From the NCBI GenBank assembly GCA_905250125.1, contig CAJNOL010000931.1, positions 1 to 64,000 of the forward strand: DNA of 64,000 nt, written 5' to 3'. The position numbers and the translations under genes were made by a program. The notes under the pieces are model-generated. The model was not told the origin of the DNA. It made no database searches and saw only the letters and a list, made by a program, of their open reading frames with translations. Position 1 is the first letter of the stretch, and every line of letters begins with the position of its first letter. This document shows, in pieces, positions 15,519 to 28,200 of this stretch. This DNA comes from Rotaria sordida. Its lineage: Eukaryota > Rotifera > Eurotatoria > Philodinida > Philodinidae.

Positions 15519-18500
15519 CTATTGGATTCTGCTTTGAAGTAAAGTCAATCGTTTGTCTTGATATTCTCTATTATGATCACATGAATATTCCCATTGAATC
15601 AATGTTACATTGGCTGGACTGTGTTTTCCACGTTTGCAACCGCCCATCATACCAGAAGCTTGTACAGTCTGATTACAACAAATATATTTAAAACGTTGTT
15701 TCTCACGTTCTAAACGTTCTTTTTGTTCAGGTGTCAAAACATTTGTTGTTGATTGTTTTACAGCTTCTGCTTCTTCTTTCAGTAACAGTGCTATTGCCGC
15801 TTGGTGACCCCATTGTGTAAGTGTAAGTGAATGATTATCATAAACAAATCCATCATGATGTACACAAACACCCATCTTATTATCTTGTTCAAGATAAAAA
15901 TCATTACATTGAACACATTTAATGAGCTGATCGGCACGGCGCATTTCAGCTTCTTCTTCTTCAATTTCACTTACCGGACGTGTAAATACGACATCATCAC
16001 AAAATTGACGTAGAAGAAATGGATCACGTATGACCATTACAGACCATTTTTCTTCATTGACAATCGTATCTTTATTCTGATCGTTATTACTGAATGTTGA
16101 TGATTGAATATATGCACTTATAAATTTATCTTTAACATATGTGTAGACATTATGATTAATTAAAGATAGATTTGTTGATCGACCCATTGATGAATTACCT
16201 TCGCTTTTATTTATACCAATCAATGAATCTAAATCATAGACAATCATGGAACGACGATAAGCTGCACATTCATCGAGACGTTCTTTCAATATTTCAAATT
16301 TTTCTTTTTCATCATAGGCACTTTCCGCGGATAGTAGATTGAGATCGATAAGTTGTAATAGTTGAACATTACGTGACTTTCCATAGACAGTCAAACGTTC
16401 AAGTAATTCTTGTATGCTTGTCTCTGAATCAGTTAAATATTCTAGATAAACAACCTTTTCACATTCACCAGTAATCGGATGTATATTTATCGCTTCAACA
16501 TCAATCCGCCGGCCATGTAAATTAACAATAATTTTACCCGTATATACAGAATTCTTCTTGTTTACTAAATCATTAAACCTTGCTCTAGGCTCTTGATTAT
16601 TTTCAAACAAAGGATTCCTATCAGCAACGCGCAATAATAGAGTTGGCAATGTTCCTGAACCAATGACAATTCGATACTGTCGAGCAGTAGTATCGGCTAA
16701 TTGAAGCATCGTACAATAGTCAAGTTGATAACGTGGATTGATGCGTTGCATATCGATGCAATGGACCGTAATCAAACGACGAAGAGCTCTGTAAAACCAA
16801 AAAATAGAAGATAGATAAGAATTTGTTAATAAAATTCGAATAGAACTATCTTTCTATGTTTCAATACATTTAATAGGAATGAGAAACCATTGATACATTC
16901 AAAGCGACATCATCTATTTACCTCATGAGGAAGACTCAAAACCATAACGTATGGATCAAAAGATGGACTTAGTTTTCGATATAACACAGCCATTTTCCAA
17001 GTAATGAAACTGCAAGATTTCGACTTGAAATTTTGCTCGCAAGTAGATCACACTGTTATTAGAATACTGTGAAATTAGCAAAAAAAAATGAATGTGTCTT
17101 TCTTGAATTATTGAATTTACGAATTAGTTCATTTGTCTTGTGAAGAACTCGGTTATTAACTTAAGCTAGGAACTCAATAGCTCAAGAAAAACGCATTAAT
17201 TTTGTTAAAATTACAAACTTTTTAAATAGCAGTGAGACCTATCGCTAAGGCAAATTTCATCTTGAAGTTCTCCAATTTCATTATTTTGAAAATAATTGTC
17301 TCAGATCGACAATGTAGTCAGATGAATCTAACTTTTGGCCAATACGTCATAAACAAAGATCTGTTGGATCTTTTTTATAAATCTTATCGAGATCTATTTT
17401 TATCGATAATAAGAAATGTTAACTAGCGAGGCAATTCAGTAGATTCTCACGTCAAAAGTTTCAGAGGACTCAAATTTCTCAAGACGACTTCTTATTCGAG
17501 TAGTATTTGGATAGTACAAAGAACAAGAAATTTATCAACACATTTTTTTTCCTCATCTTAAATGTCTGGAAGAGATAGCACGAGGTCAAACCTTGATATT
17601 GCACAAACAAAAAACGTGATATCCTAGAGCTGTAACTCATAGTTCTCTTGTTAGTAGCCATGTACTTTCTTTTGTTAAAAATAATTGTCCATTGATGATC
17701 AAAATATGAACTACAACGCTAGCATACTCATCTCGAAGACGGACAAGTCAGGTATTTTTTAATCCAATTCAAGTCAAGTCATAAGTCATTCACTTTGATA
17801 TTTTTAAAATTTCGTGATTTAATTCTTTGTCAATTTCTCGAAAAAAATTTTACATCATTGTATGAGTAGATTGTAATATGGTTAACATTTGTAACGTCTT
17901 TCTAGAATTTCGGAACCTATGTTGCAAAAAATATAAAGCCATTTTTGTGGATCTCAGTGATAGAGATCGAAAACGAACACATCCGAATCGAACTTGAATC
18001 CGATAACGTGGCTTCTCAAAGGGAGATACATTTTTGAATGATATGCAGCTACTTAATAATTAAATGTTTAGGTGTTTTGTAAAAAAATTTTCTTTTTGTA
18101 GCACAATTTCATGTAACTATATAGCTACTTAAACATTGTGATAGCTATTTGAAAAAAATTCATACAACTATTATATGATTTCAATAGCTATTCGTTTGCA
18201 ACAAACTTTTTTATTGAACTTCTTGTAAACAGCTCTAGAAAATCTACCGCCATATAATTTTTACGGTGTCAAGTTTAACATTTGCATAAATATTTAAATT
18301 GATTGTATTATTAACTAAAGAAATGAAAATAGCTTTAGTTCGACAGGGAGAGCATTAATTTGATCCGAGCATGATCGATCTGTTCCGTTTAAACATCTTA
18401 ACTTTCAAAACAAATAATATCTCAAAAAATGTACTTGTGTATCAAGCATTGTCACAAACTAAACAGTTACTGATCGAGAAAATGTTTTTTTTTAGCGCTT

Positions 18501-21500
18501 ACTCGAAATAAATCAGTGGCTTAGTAAATACCAATTAGTTATCAATATTCATTAAACAGTACTTGAAATCTTTAAATATGGCTTCAAATAAATTCCTATT
18601 CGGATGCATCCTACGCAAAGTAAATAAATATTAAATATCTATGATTAAATATTAAGTAGCTATGAAAAAGTATTAAGTAGATAGAAAATAAACTGTATGC
18701 ATACAACCGTCATTATTCGTCAGTTGCGCCTCTCTCTCTCTCTCTCTAGCTTTTCCTCTATACAAAACTTGTATCTCTTTCCCTACTCGAATTATCATCA
18801 TGATTTTCGGCTGAATGTTTCAATGCAATTAATTTCTCCTAGACCCTAACGACAAAAAATAGGCTTAGTTTTTTTTTGTTTGTAAAGTTTCTAACGCAAT
18901 ATTCGTACTGTTTGTAAGATGTTTTATTACATATGAAAAATCATTCGTTTGACTAACCTGAGTGCAGCTCCACTAAAATTTGTTGTGGCCATTGTTAAAC
19001 TCTCGAGTAAATGTGGTGGAATATGCCAAGATTTCATTCCACTGAGAATACTTTTTCTTGCATGAGACGAAGGTCGTCCGACGAAAAATTTGCCTGACAT
19101 ACGTCGTAAGAATGCTTCATCCATCATATGCAAACGATTTGTGGCACAGAATATCATCAAATTAGGTACATCTTTAATTCCATCAATAACTGATAATAGT
19201 ACACTCAATTTAGCAATATTACCATCGCTTGAATTATCTTTACGTTTTGGTGCTAATGAATCGATTTCATCGATTGATACACAACACATGAGATAAGGTG
19301 TTCGATGGCAACGCATACAAATATCTGAAATAATCCGTTCGGATTCACCTACTAGAGGTCGATTGAGTTCACCGGCTGCAATTGGAGGTGCTACCATGCT
19401 CACACCCATACGTACTGAAAGTTTGCTCATAATATCTGATTTGCCAGTACCTGTTAACGAACATAATAAATAATTTCTGATCAAAGCAGTTATTAATACT
19501 TAGTTTATGCATCAAAATGATGACATAAAATTTGCCTTTGTAAAAAATATTATAACATGTTTAGAGTATCCTCACAAGAAATTTTGAGAATGAAATTTTT
19601 TCGAATTAAACTCACCCGGAGGCCCATACATAATGAAACCTCGATTTGGTTTGATTAGGTCTCGATCAGTCTTCTCGCTACTTTGAACATCTCGTTCCAT
19701 TAAGCCTTTTTCAATATTCTCAATTAAATCTTCAGTAGCTTGTATGTCCGTTCGTAATTTGTTTCTTTCTTGTTCCAATCGTTCCATTGTTTGACGATGT
19801 TCATCTAATAACTCTGTTATTAAAAATCCTTCATACTTTTCCCCATTGTTTTCCTCTGATACTTGTCTCTTCAACTGATTTTCTTTTCTTAATTTTCTAA
19901 TCGAATCATCGTGTCGATAATATTGATCTTCTTTTTCCGTCAGTTCATTAATTAACTGTTTTTGTTTCACGAGTAATTTATCGCGTTCATTCAATCGAAC
20001 TCGTGACAGAGATTGCCATTGTATATCATCGATTGTAAGATCATGTTCGATCATCGTGAGTGGAAGAAAGAACATTTTCATTTGATCAAATAGACCATCG
20101 TCAGCAAAACCTTCGCGACGCATTTCGTCAAATGATAAATGAACACAACGAACATCTAGTCTAGACGGTGTCGGAATTCCAACAGAAGCAAATTGATCAG
20201 CAAGCATATGGTGAAAGTACAATTTGATCTGATGGATACAAGCCAATAGTTCCGATTCCGATTCTATCCATAGAAAGAGATCATAATGTATGAGATTGTC
20301 CAATAAAATATAGGATTTTGTCTGTTAAATGTTGAATAACTCCTATCAAATCCCTATGAACAATGGAATCAGTATACTGCCGATCTCAAGAACTAGTGAC
20401 GTAATTTCATCTTTCGAAAAACTTTAGATCTACAGATCTTTTTAGGACTATTCTACTCTAGTAATCACCAATCTCACTCCGTTAAAAATTTTCCAAATCT
20501 CAAAAAGTATAATTGAAAGTTTTTTCAACTTTTTTTTAGTCATTCCCAGATCCATATGTAAAACTTGAAGAATAGCAAACTAATTTCGAATTATCTACGT
20601 TTGGATTGATGATGAAGTATTTAGAAGTACTTTGGTTTCATTTCGAAGTTACAGTTGACTATTTTCTGGATTTTTTGTCTATATAGTCGTTTTCTAATTT
20701 TTGAGATGTTTTAATGTAGCTTTGACTCGAATTATACTTTAGAGTTGAAAGTTTGTCTACCAAGTCATTTAATTTTTCTCTCGAATTTCGAATTTTGGAC
20801 AAATTTCGGAGAACAAAATAAAAAAAAAGGTTCGTCATCATTCAGCCTAGAACTAAATTAATCGAGATCTGGGGAACGCTGCTTGTTTTAAAAGAATACA
20901 AAACTATACTCTGATGTTTACTAGGTTCCATTTTCACTAAATACTGCTATTTTTGAACTATCTAGGCACAATTATTGAAACTTAGAGAAAGATCTAAACG
21001 TAAGAAGACGAACATTTTTTTTTTCGTATAGCTTTAAATTAGGAATGTTACTTTACATTTACTTCGCTCAATATGGAAGTAAACGTACCACCCCTTTTTT
21101 TCGATAACTAACCAATAGAGTGTATTTTGTCACATGACTACTACAAGTAATCATTCATTCACCCTAATATTTGTTCTTAATTTTCCAGAAGATAGTTAAG
21201 CGCACCTGAGGTTCTGCCACTCATGATGTTGCATCTGACTCAGCTATTACTTACTGGTCGATATCGATTGTAATTCATAAAGAACGTTTTTATGTATTTA
21301 AACTTACGAATTCTTCCAGATTTTTTATTTGAATCATCTATTTTGACTTGTGTAGTTGTTTTGGCATCGCTAGCCATTTGTTTTTCTCGATCTATATAAG
21401 ATTTAAGAATTTTTTTTCCATTTATTGATAATACTTTCAATTCACTCCATTCCGCATGTTTTAAATTCGCCAAATGATCAAATGTAAGCATATCATCTGC

Positions 21501-22511
21501 ACGTAAAGCTTCGATCCATTTGGCAGTCATTCCATTGTTTTCTTTTTCACAAACATCTTCAACGAATCTCTCCAATGAGACTGTATTTGGTCGATCAATA
21601 CTTCTTATTGTTTTCTCATTTTCGTGATCATTCGTTCTTTGTTGTCCTGGTAATTCGATTAAATAAAAAAGTTGTGCATCCGATGCTAATTTCCATCGGC
21701 GTGGAAATTCTTTTTTCTCTACAATAAGATTCAATTCGAATATACCACGTAGATGATCGAAATACCAAGTATCAAACTCATCGACCAATGTTATTGGATC
21801 TACTAATGGAAGTTTACTTAGTGAACGTCCAACATCAATCGTATCACCGCGAGCATGTAATTGAGAACGAATAAATACATCAAGTGTACAACCAGAAATA
21901 AGATGTCCATGAACAAAACGATTAGACGATAGTATTTCGAATTTTTCCTGTGATCTGCAATGAATAAATTTTTTCAAGATTGTTTTTGGTCATCATGGAA
22001 CTTACTTTCGCTTTGATGTTATTTCTGCAAGTGGTAATAACAAAAAAGTTTGAATAAATTCGATTACAGCCGAGTCATTTTGTTTGACAATAATTTGACA
22101 GATGATTTGCTTTAATGATTCAGTAGCGATAGGTGCTGCTGCTGCTGATGATGATGATGGGACTGTTGGTTTTACATTCATTTGTGTTGCTTTTCTAGCA
22201 TTTCGTCTTTCAGCCATAAGAGCATCAATATATTTGCCTACCATTGCTTCACATGCTACATCCAAACTGCTGCATGAAACGCATAGATTTAAATGATCAA
22301 GATTGATAGAATCGTCGATAAGCATAAATTTTTCAGCAATCAATTTAAGTTGATAGTCTAGATTAGCCGTTGTCGTCGTTGTAGCCATCAATTGAGTTTT
22401 TATCATCGTTGCATAATCTGAACGAAGTTGCTCAAGACGTATACGATCGATTGTTGCCACCGATTCGGTCACATTAAGAAATGCAAATACAGACTGACGA
22501 TTGGAGGGCAT
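15519..22511 (-). CDS. SAM-domain AAA+ ATPase with degenerate second AAA module and Cys/His-rich tail, 1209 aa
   Basis: Exons complement(join(15519..16788, 18958..19450, 19616..20321, 21206..21213, 21308..21954, 22006..22511)) total 3630 nt with consistent phases. The 8-nt exon at 21206 is inferred from phase and splice sites (a 14-nt version is also possible). Residues about 311-357 form a SAM-like helical domain (WIEALRADDMLTFDHLANL). About 500-610 is a charged coiled coil. AAA+ module: Walker A GPPGTGKS (620-627), Walker B SIDEID (about 681), sensor-1 CATNR, and RRMSGKFFVGRP as the likely arginine-finger region. A second, divergent module has IVYDLDSLIGI at about 967 but no Walker A. The tail (1078-1209) has paired CxxC, CxHH, CC and GCKRGKHS, suggesting zinc binding. 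ATG 22511 directly follows TTTTTTAG. Intron 16789-18957 is 2.2 kb. Function unknown; tandem AAA suggests protein remodelling. Confidence 0.78.
16789..18957 (-). other. 2.2-kb intron of the SAM/AAA+ gene
   Basis: A far longer intron than the usual 50-70 nt here. It holds a (CT)n microsatellite at about 18730-18750 and several copies of a TAGCTACTTAA / TTAAGTAGCTA motif (18047, 18121, 18653), which may be a decayed repeat. No coding exon seen inside. Confidence 0.5.
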
Positions 22512-25010
22512 CTAAAAAATATATTCTATGTTAAAATACAGATGATGATATACTCTACGCAAAAAACAATATTTTGTACGTTCAGAGTTTTACAGTGAAA
22601 ATGAGTTGTATTCATATAGAAGAACAGAGACAATAGTCAATATCTACTATGAATTACACTATCATTCGTTGCGTTGTTTCAAACTTTTCGACATTTTGGA
22701 ACACAATCAACTGCTCAAGAAACCTATTTTAAGTGACTTTTCGATTTTATTGAGTTCATATTTTTCACAGTAGCTGAACACTACTAGAGTAGGATAATTT
22801 GCAAAAAGTTCCCAGCCATATTGAAATATCGAATTTTTCTTTGACGACTCTAATCTTACAGTAAAATCATATTTTAGAATTTCGCCTTGAAATTTTGCAC
22901 ACATAAAGACCTTATACAATCTAGCTTGTGAAACAATGGTAGATTTTTCAGACAAAATTTAGGCAAGATAATTGATTTTTAAAAATATCCATGTTTTATT
23001 CAGTCACCAGGGCAGCACATCTATATTTAAGAAACTTTGCATCTCAATGAAAGTCTGTCCGAAAAATATGGCATACTTTTAATTTGGATTCTCAAGGGAA
23101 AATTCCATACTCAGATCAAATTTCAATATGAACACGAATCATTTGCAGATTACTTTAGTCTAATAGTTTCCAGCCACCGCGAAAAATGAGAGTCCAATAA
23201 AACCAAGATATGAGTTGGAGTCATTTTTCAATTGGTTAGAATATTTCGGATTTTGTGTGCGTTTACGAAAGAAAAAGTAGAAGAAGCTGTAAAATAAATC
23301 TTAGAATATTCAAATAATGCAAAATCTTGATGATACCTTTAAAACGTAAGCTTTTATTTTTGTTGTAATTTTTAGAAGAACTCCATCTAAGAATCTTAGT
23401 TTTTGTCCTGTTTTCTCTTACATTACAGTCAAAATGTTCTAATAAAATCAAGTGTTATGTCATGATATCTATATATATGTATTATTTATCTTTTCTCTGT
23501 TCTTTTCTTTTCTTTCTTCTTCTTCGATGATACATATATGCATGTAATCTCATGTACTGGTGGTGATTCTTTAAAGTTAAAATAAACAAACATTTATGTT
23601 CTACGTATGAACCCACTTTTGCTCTTAAAAACAAGTGTATAGAAAGTAGAACGTAACATCAAGAGATAGAAAATAAGTAAAACTCTATTTATATATACAT
23701 TATCGTATGGGCAAGGACTATAAGTTAGTATGCATGCTTGTTTGAACCAGAATTTTCGATTGTTTTCAGAATGAATGAAGCTGAAAGTTCGACAGGAAAT
23801 GTCTTCATTTGACTTTTGTGACAAGTCGAACAAATAATGCTAAATTCGTCGGTTTTCAGGAAAATTTTGTTGATAGAAAGTATTTTTATTTGAACTTCTA
23901 GTAGGAAAAACTTGATTTCTGTCGGAATTAAACGTAAGATTTTAAAAACATCTATACATAAGGATACACTGAAGTGCATTTCTCTTTTGATTGAAGTCAC
24001 AATTTTTATATGTGACAGAAAAGTTTCATTTTTAATTACATAACAGCGACTGAAACCGAAACGAATTCGAATTAAACTTTTGTCATTCGTTTCAGTCTCT
24101 ATTCCATAAATCTTGTCTATTATAAAATTAACGTCTGTAACAAAAATAGTTATGCACTTGAAAATACTGTAAAATCTATTCAATAGTTTATCTGTAAGTC
24201 AAATATATCAATTGATTTTTAAAAATCTATTTTGATAATAAGACTGATATTTTTCTATGTGTATTCGACATTTGCCTATATTATTATGATCTACTGACTA
24301 ATTCGAAGTCACTTCTAAACTTTTCAACTAACTCTTGTGATGTCTTCTTCAATTGGACAAGTTCTATATTTAATGTAGTCATATTAAATTAAATGTTCTC
24401 ACAGTTATTTACGAAAGTTTAAAATAAATACAAAATAGTATAAAAACAAAGCAAGGTTCTCTACGATGATTTTTAACATGTATGTCATTTAATCAGTTAA
24501 GACTTTCTCGGAGTTAGTAGTTGGAAAAGTTGAATTGAACCATTGCTCTGAAGTGATTTGTTGAACCAGACGGTGCCAGACAGTATAGATTATTAAGAGG
24601 AAACATGCTTTTTCAAAAAAATAAAAAATTCATCTGTGATAAATATATTTTGAAAATTTTTGACATTGATTCTATAATTTTATATTCGAAAGTAAAAATA
24701 ACTGAGAATATCAAAATTTCATAAACTTGGCGATCAATACTATCCTTCTTATTGATCATTTTGTATGAATACTTATCAGTGCAGGACATATAGGAATGAA
24801 TATGAGCAAATTTAGTGTCAGATCGAAATAGTTTCCATGAATTCGATCATATGAAAAACCTATTTGAAATATAGTACATTGTCTAAAACCCTCGCATTAT
24901 ACATAAATTATTCAAAATCATTAATCAATTCAAATATTCTTACCATAAATATTGCAATAATACTCAATTAGAAATGAATGTCACAGTATATCAATGCTCG
25001 CATGTGTTTG
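22512..25010. other. Divergent intergenic region between two head-to-head genes
   Basis: The minus-strand SAM/AAA+ gene starts at its left edge and the plus-strand coiled-coil gene at its right, so both promoters should lie here. AT-rich; ORFs such as 23725-24183 (-) look non-coding. No repeat recognised. Confidence 0.4.
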
Positions 25011-25015
25011 CGGGG

Positions 25016-25025
25016 TATATATATA
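25016..25025 (+). promoter_or_regulatory. TATA-like element upstream of coiled-coil gene
   Basis: TATATATATA preceded by GCGGGG and followed by GGGATCGG stands out in the AT-rich flank, about 240 bp before the ATG. Predicted start of transcription about 25050. Position and sequence fit a core promoter, but AT-rich DNA makes chance matches common. Confidence 0.35.
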
Positions 25026-25212
25026 GGGATCGGAGCATGTGCTATATGTTTCTTCTTTTGCGAGCGTGTTTTTTTTTTATTACGTTTCTGTCCATGCGTT
25101 TGATTCATAGGGTAAAAACCATCGTTGACTAATTCGTATGCATCATCCTTCCTTCATTTAGACATCGTGTAATACTAATAATCATGATTCAGTATTGTTT
25201 TTCATCGTCAAT

Positions 25213-25232
25213 GTTGGTATTTAAATACCAAC
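25213..25232. promoter_or_regulatory. Perfect 20-bp palindrome in 5' leader
   Basis: GTTGGTATTTAAATACCAAC is self-complementary over all 20 bases and ends 31 bp before the start codon of the coiled-coil gene. It could be a dimeric factor site or an RNA hairpin in a leader or outron. Confidence 0.4.
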
Positions 25233-25263
25233 AAGTAGACACAGTGAGTAACTTATAGACACG

Positions 25264-28200
25264 ATGGCAACAAATTATAGTGTCATAGACGAACAACGTA
25301 TTTTGCAAGAAGCTAATGTACGTCGTTTGCGTGAACTCGAATTGAGTCGATTGAGTGAATCCGATGAACAGATTGCTCGACAAGAATTGGCGAAGTTCGA
25401 TGAAATGGAACACGAACTTCAAACATTGAATCAATCCGATCAACAACGTATGGAGGAACTTGAATCAGAAATACGAGATATAAATCAAGAAATATATAAT
25501 GCTGAAAAAGAACTCGAACAATTCAATGCACAACTCGAAGAACTTCGAGTTGAACAAGAAATACAAGAGAAAAATCTTGAACAAGTAACTAATGAAGTTG
25601 CTAAACTAACACAAGAAATTAAACATGTTCAAGAAGAACTTCAAAAACTTCGTGAACAAGAACATCAACTTACAATTGAACGTGACAAATGTCAAGCAAC
25701 ACTTACCGAACAACAACAAATTCTCAAAGAAGAACAAGCACGTGTGACTGATCTTCAACAACAAATTGTTGTGTTGGAAAATGATAGGCGTTTATTAGAA
25801 CAACGACGCGATGAATTAAATACACAATTACAACAAGCTGAAACAGAACGAGTCACTCTAGAACAAGAAATAGCAAAACTTGATGCTGAATGTACACGAT
25901 TGGAACAACAAGTCAATGTTTTACAACAAGAATTAGTTCAACTTGAACGAGCTGTAGAACAGCTTGTTCAACAAATAAAGCAAATTCAAGAAGAAATAGT
26001 CAAATGTGAACAAGCCATAAATGAACAAACTGCTCGAATTCAAGAATTAGAAACTGAAAAGCAACAGGTCGAAGTTGAAATACAAAGATTACAAGAATCG
26101 ATCCAACGCATTGAAACAATGATCCAAGAAGTAAGCTACACATACAATTGCATGAAACTGAATATTATTAGGATAGTGTACATGAAGAATAGAGCATTTA
26201 TCATAATATTTGTCACTTGAGTATCCAAAATCAATAAATATCTATCAAGACAATCATCTACCAAGTTCACGAAACCTACACATCCAAAGATAGGAGGACT
26301 TTGATTCAAGAGTGTAGTGGTGGATATTAAGTGTGACTTGCTCTTTACAGATAACTACCCTGATATTCACACCTACAACCACACTCTACATATCACATAA
26401 ATAAGAGACAGCTTATAATGTTGACTATTTCTTCTCTGTTCGTATTCATTACAAAATCAACAGAAGGGTCTTGTAAGGTGATAGTCAGCATAGGTAGAAA
26501 TTAGACAATTATTATACTCATATGGCTTTAGACCTTTAGTTGACTATTATACTTTTTATACAGCATTTTCATTACATTCCAGTTACTCTTGAAAATTTAT
26601 TCTTCTTCTTTTGTTTGGACTTCTGTTTTTTTTTACTCAAAAAAAGTTATCTCAAAATCATTTTTCTTGATAAACTTCCTTCTCGTTACAATTCCTAAAT
26701 TTTGCATTGTGTGTTGGGTTTCCGATCAGCTATTCTCTACTGTCCTTTTTTTTATACAATTTGAGAAAAGAAAACAGCGAACTTCAAGAAACTTCTGAAA
26801 CTTCATGGAGTTTCGCAGTCGAAGTCTTAGTTGTTTTCCTCTGAACAATTCGTCTCTCATGAAAACTGAAATAATTGTAAAAGAATGGACTAATTGCATT
26901 GTTTTTTTGTAATTTAAATAAAATAGTACTTTAATATACATCAATCCATTCGTCTACATGATTATGAAGTTGTACGGGACGTATACTGTTGAGTACACGA
27001 TGATTATTTTCAATTATTTTTTCACACCTTTCGAAACGTAAGCAGTGAATATTTCGAATCATTGCACATTAATTACTGACTGACTTACAATCTAATAGAA
27101 AAAATTTTGTGATAAAAAGAAATATTAAATATTAAATAAATACTTTTGACAAAGTTACAAAAGCATGAATGTATTACTCTTAGAAAAAAAAAGTTGAAAC
27201 ATGTTTTTCGAGTAGTCGATCTCAAACTTGCATATTTCAGTAGCTAACTTTATATCAACGCAATAGAAGACGTTTTTTAAGTTCAAAAGTAGTGTCTAAA
27301 TTTAATGTATTTTATGCGTTGATGCCTAGGTGGAAAACAAAGAACGCCAAGTAACCGAAGAAATCAATCAAAAAAATCAAGAGAAACAAATGGTTGAAAA
27401 CGAACAGAGAATTGCCGAAGCCGAAGTTCAACAGTTGAAAGCAGCTCTCGAAGCACTCAATGGAGAATTGAAAATGTTACAAGATAGATTAACTCAATTG
27501 ACAAATGAAGTCAATCAGTTGGAAGAACAAGTTCGTCAAGCACAAAATGAACTTCAACAAGCAAAGTATGTGTGAGAATATGTACTTTGAAAGATTTCTC
27601 TGGTCGTAAAAGATAGACTTTAAAAAAACCAAGAATGAATAATTATGTAGAAAATTCAGTTAGATCTAACGATTACATTATTTGAAGAAATTAAAATCCT
27701 TGATCATGATTTGAATGGCTCATCTATAGAAGGTAGTCAACAAGCTCCAACATATACATGCATGTAGAAAAATGAAATATCAAACAAAAAATTTCACAAA
27801 TATTCAAATCGAACATATTGATTTTAGTTTCTGAATTGTTGAAAAACTCGTTCATACTTAATCATTTTGATTGTAAGAGCTCTTCTTTTATTTAAAGGAT
27901 AATGAGAATACTCTTCCTCCATACAGCTTTGCAAATACTTTATCCCATGGTCTCATGGGAGTGTTTTTGATGAAAAATATGATTCATTAAACTATACTAC
28001 AGAACTAATCATTGAAACTGATTCTCAATATAAGATTTATTTTTCTCTCGAATAAAAATATGAAAGTCAAAATAATTAAATACGTGATAATTCTAAACGA
28101 GAAATAGTTAAATTTTCTCTAGAGTGCAATACCAATATAGAAAAAATATAATGCAGATTTCTAAAGCCCCTCTTTCAACGGTTCTAATCAGACAAGAAAC

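Noticed and set aside
23725..24183. 152-codon minus-strand ORF
   Set aside because: Low-complexity Ile/Phe/Lys composition typical of AT-rich non-coding DNA; no domain and no splice context.
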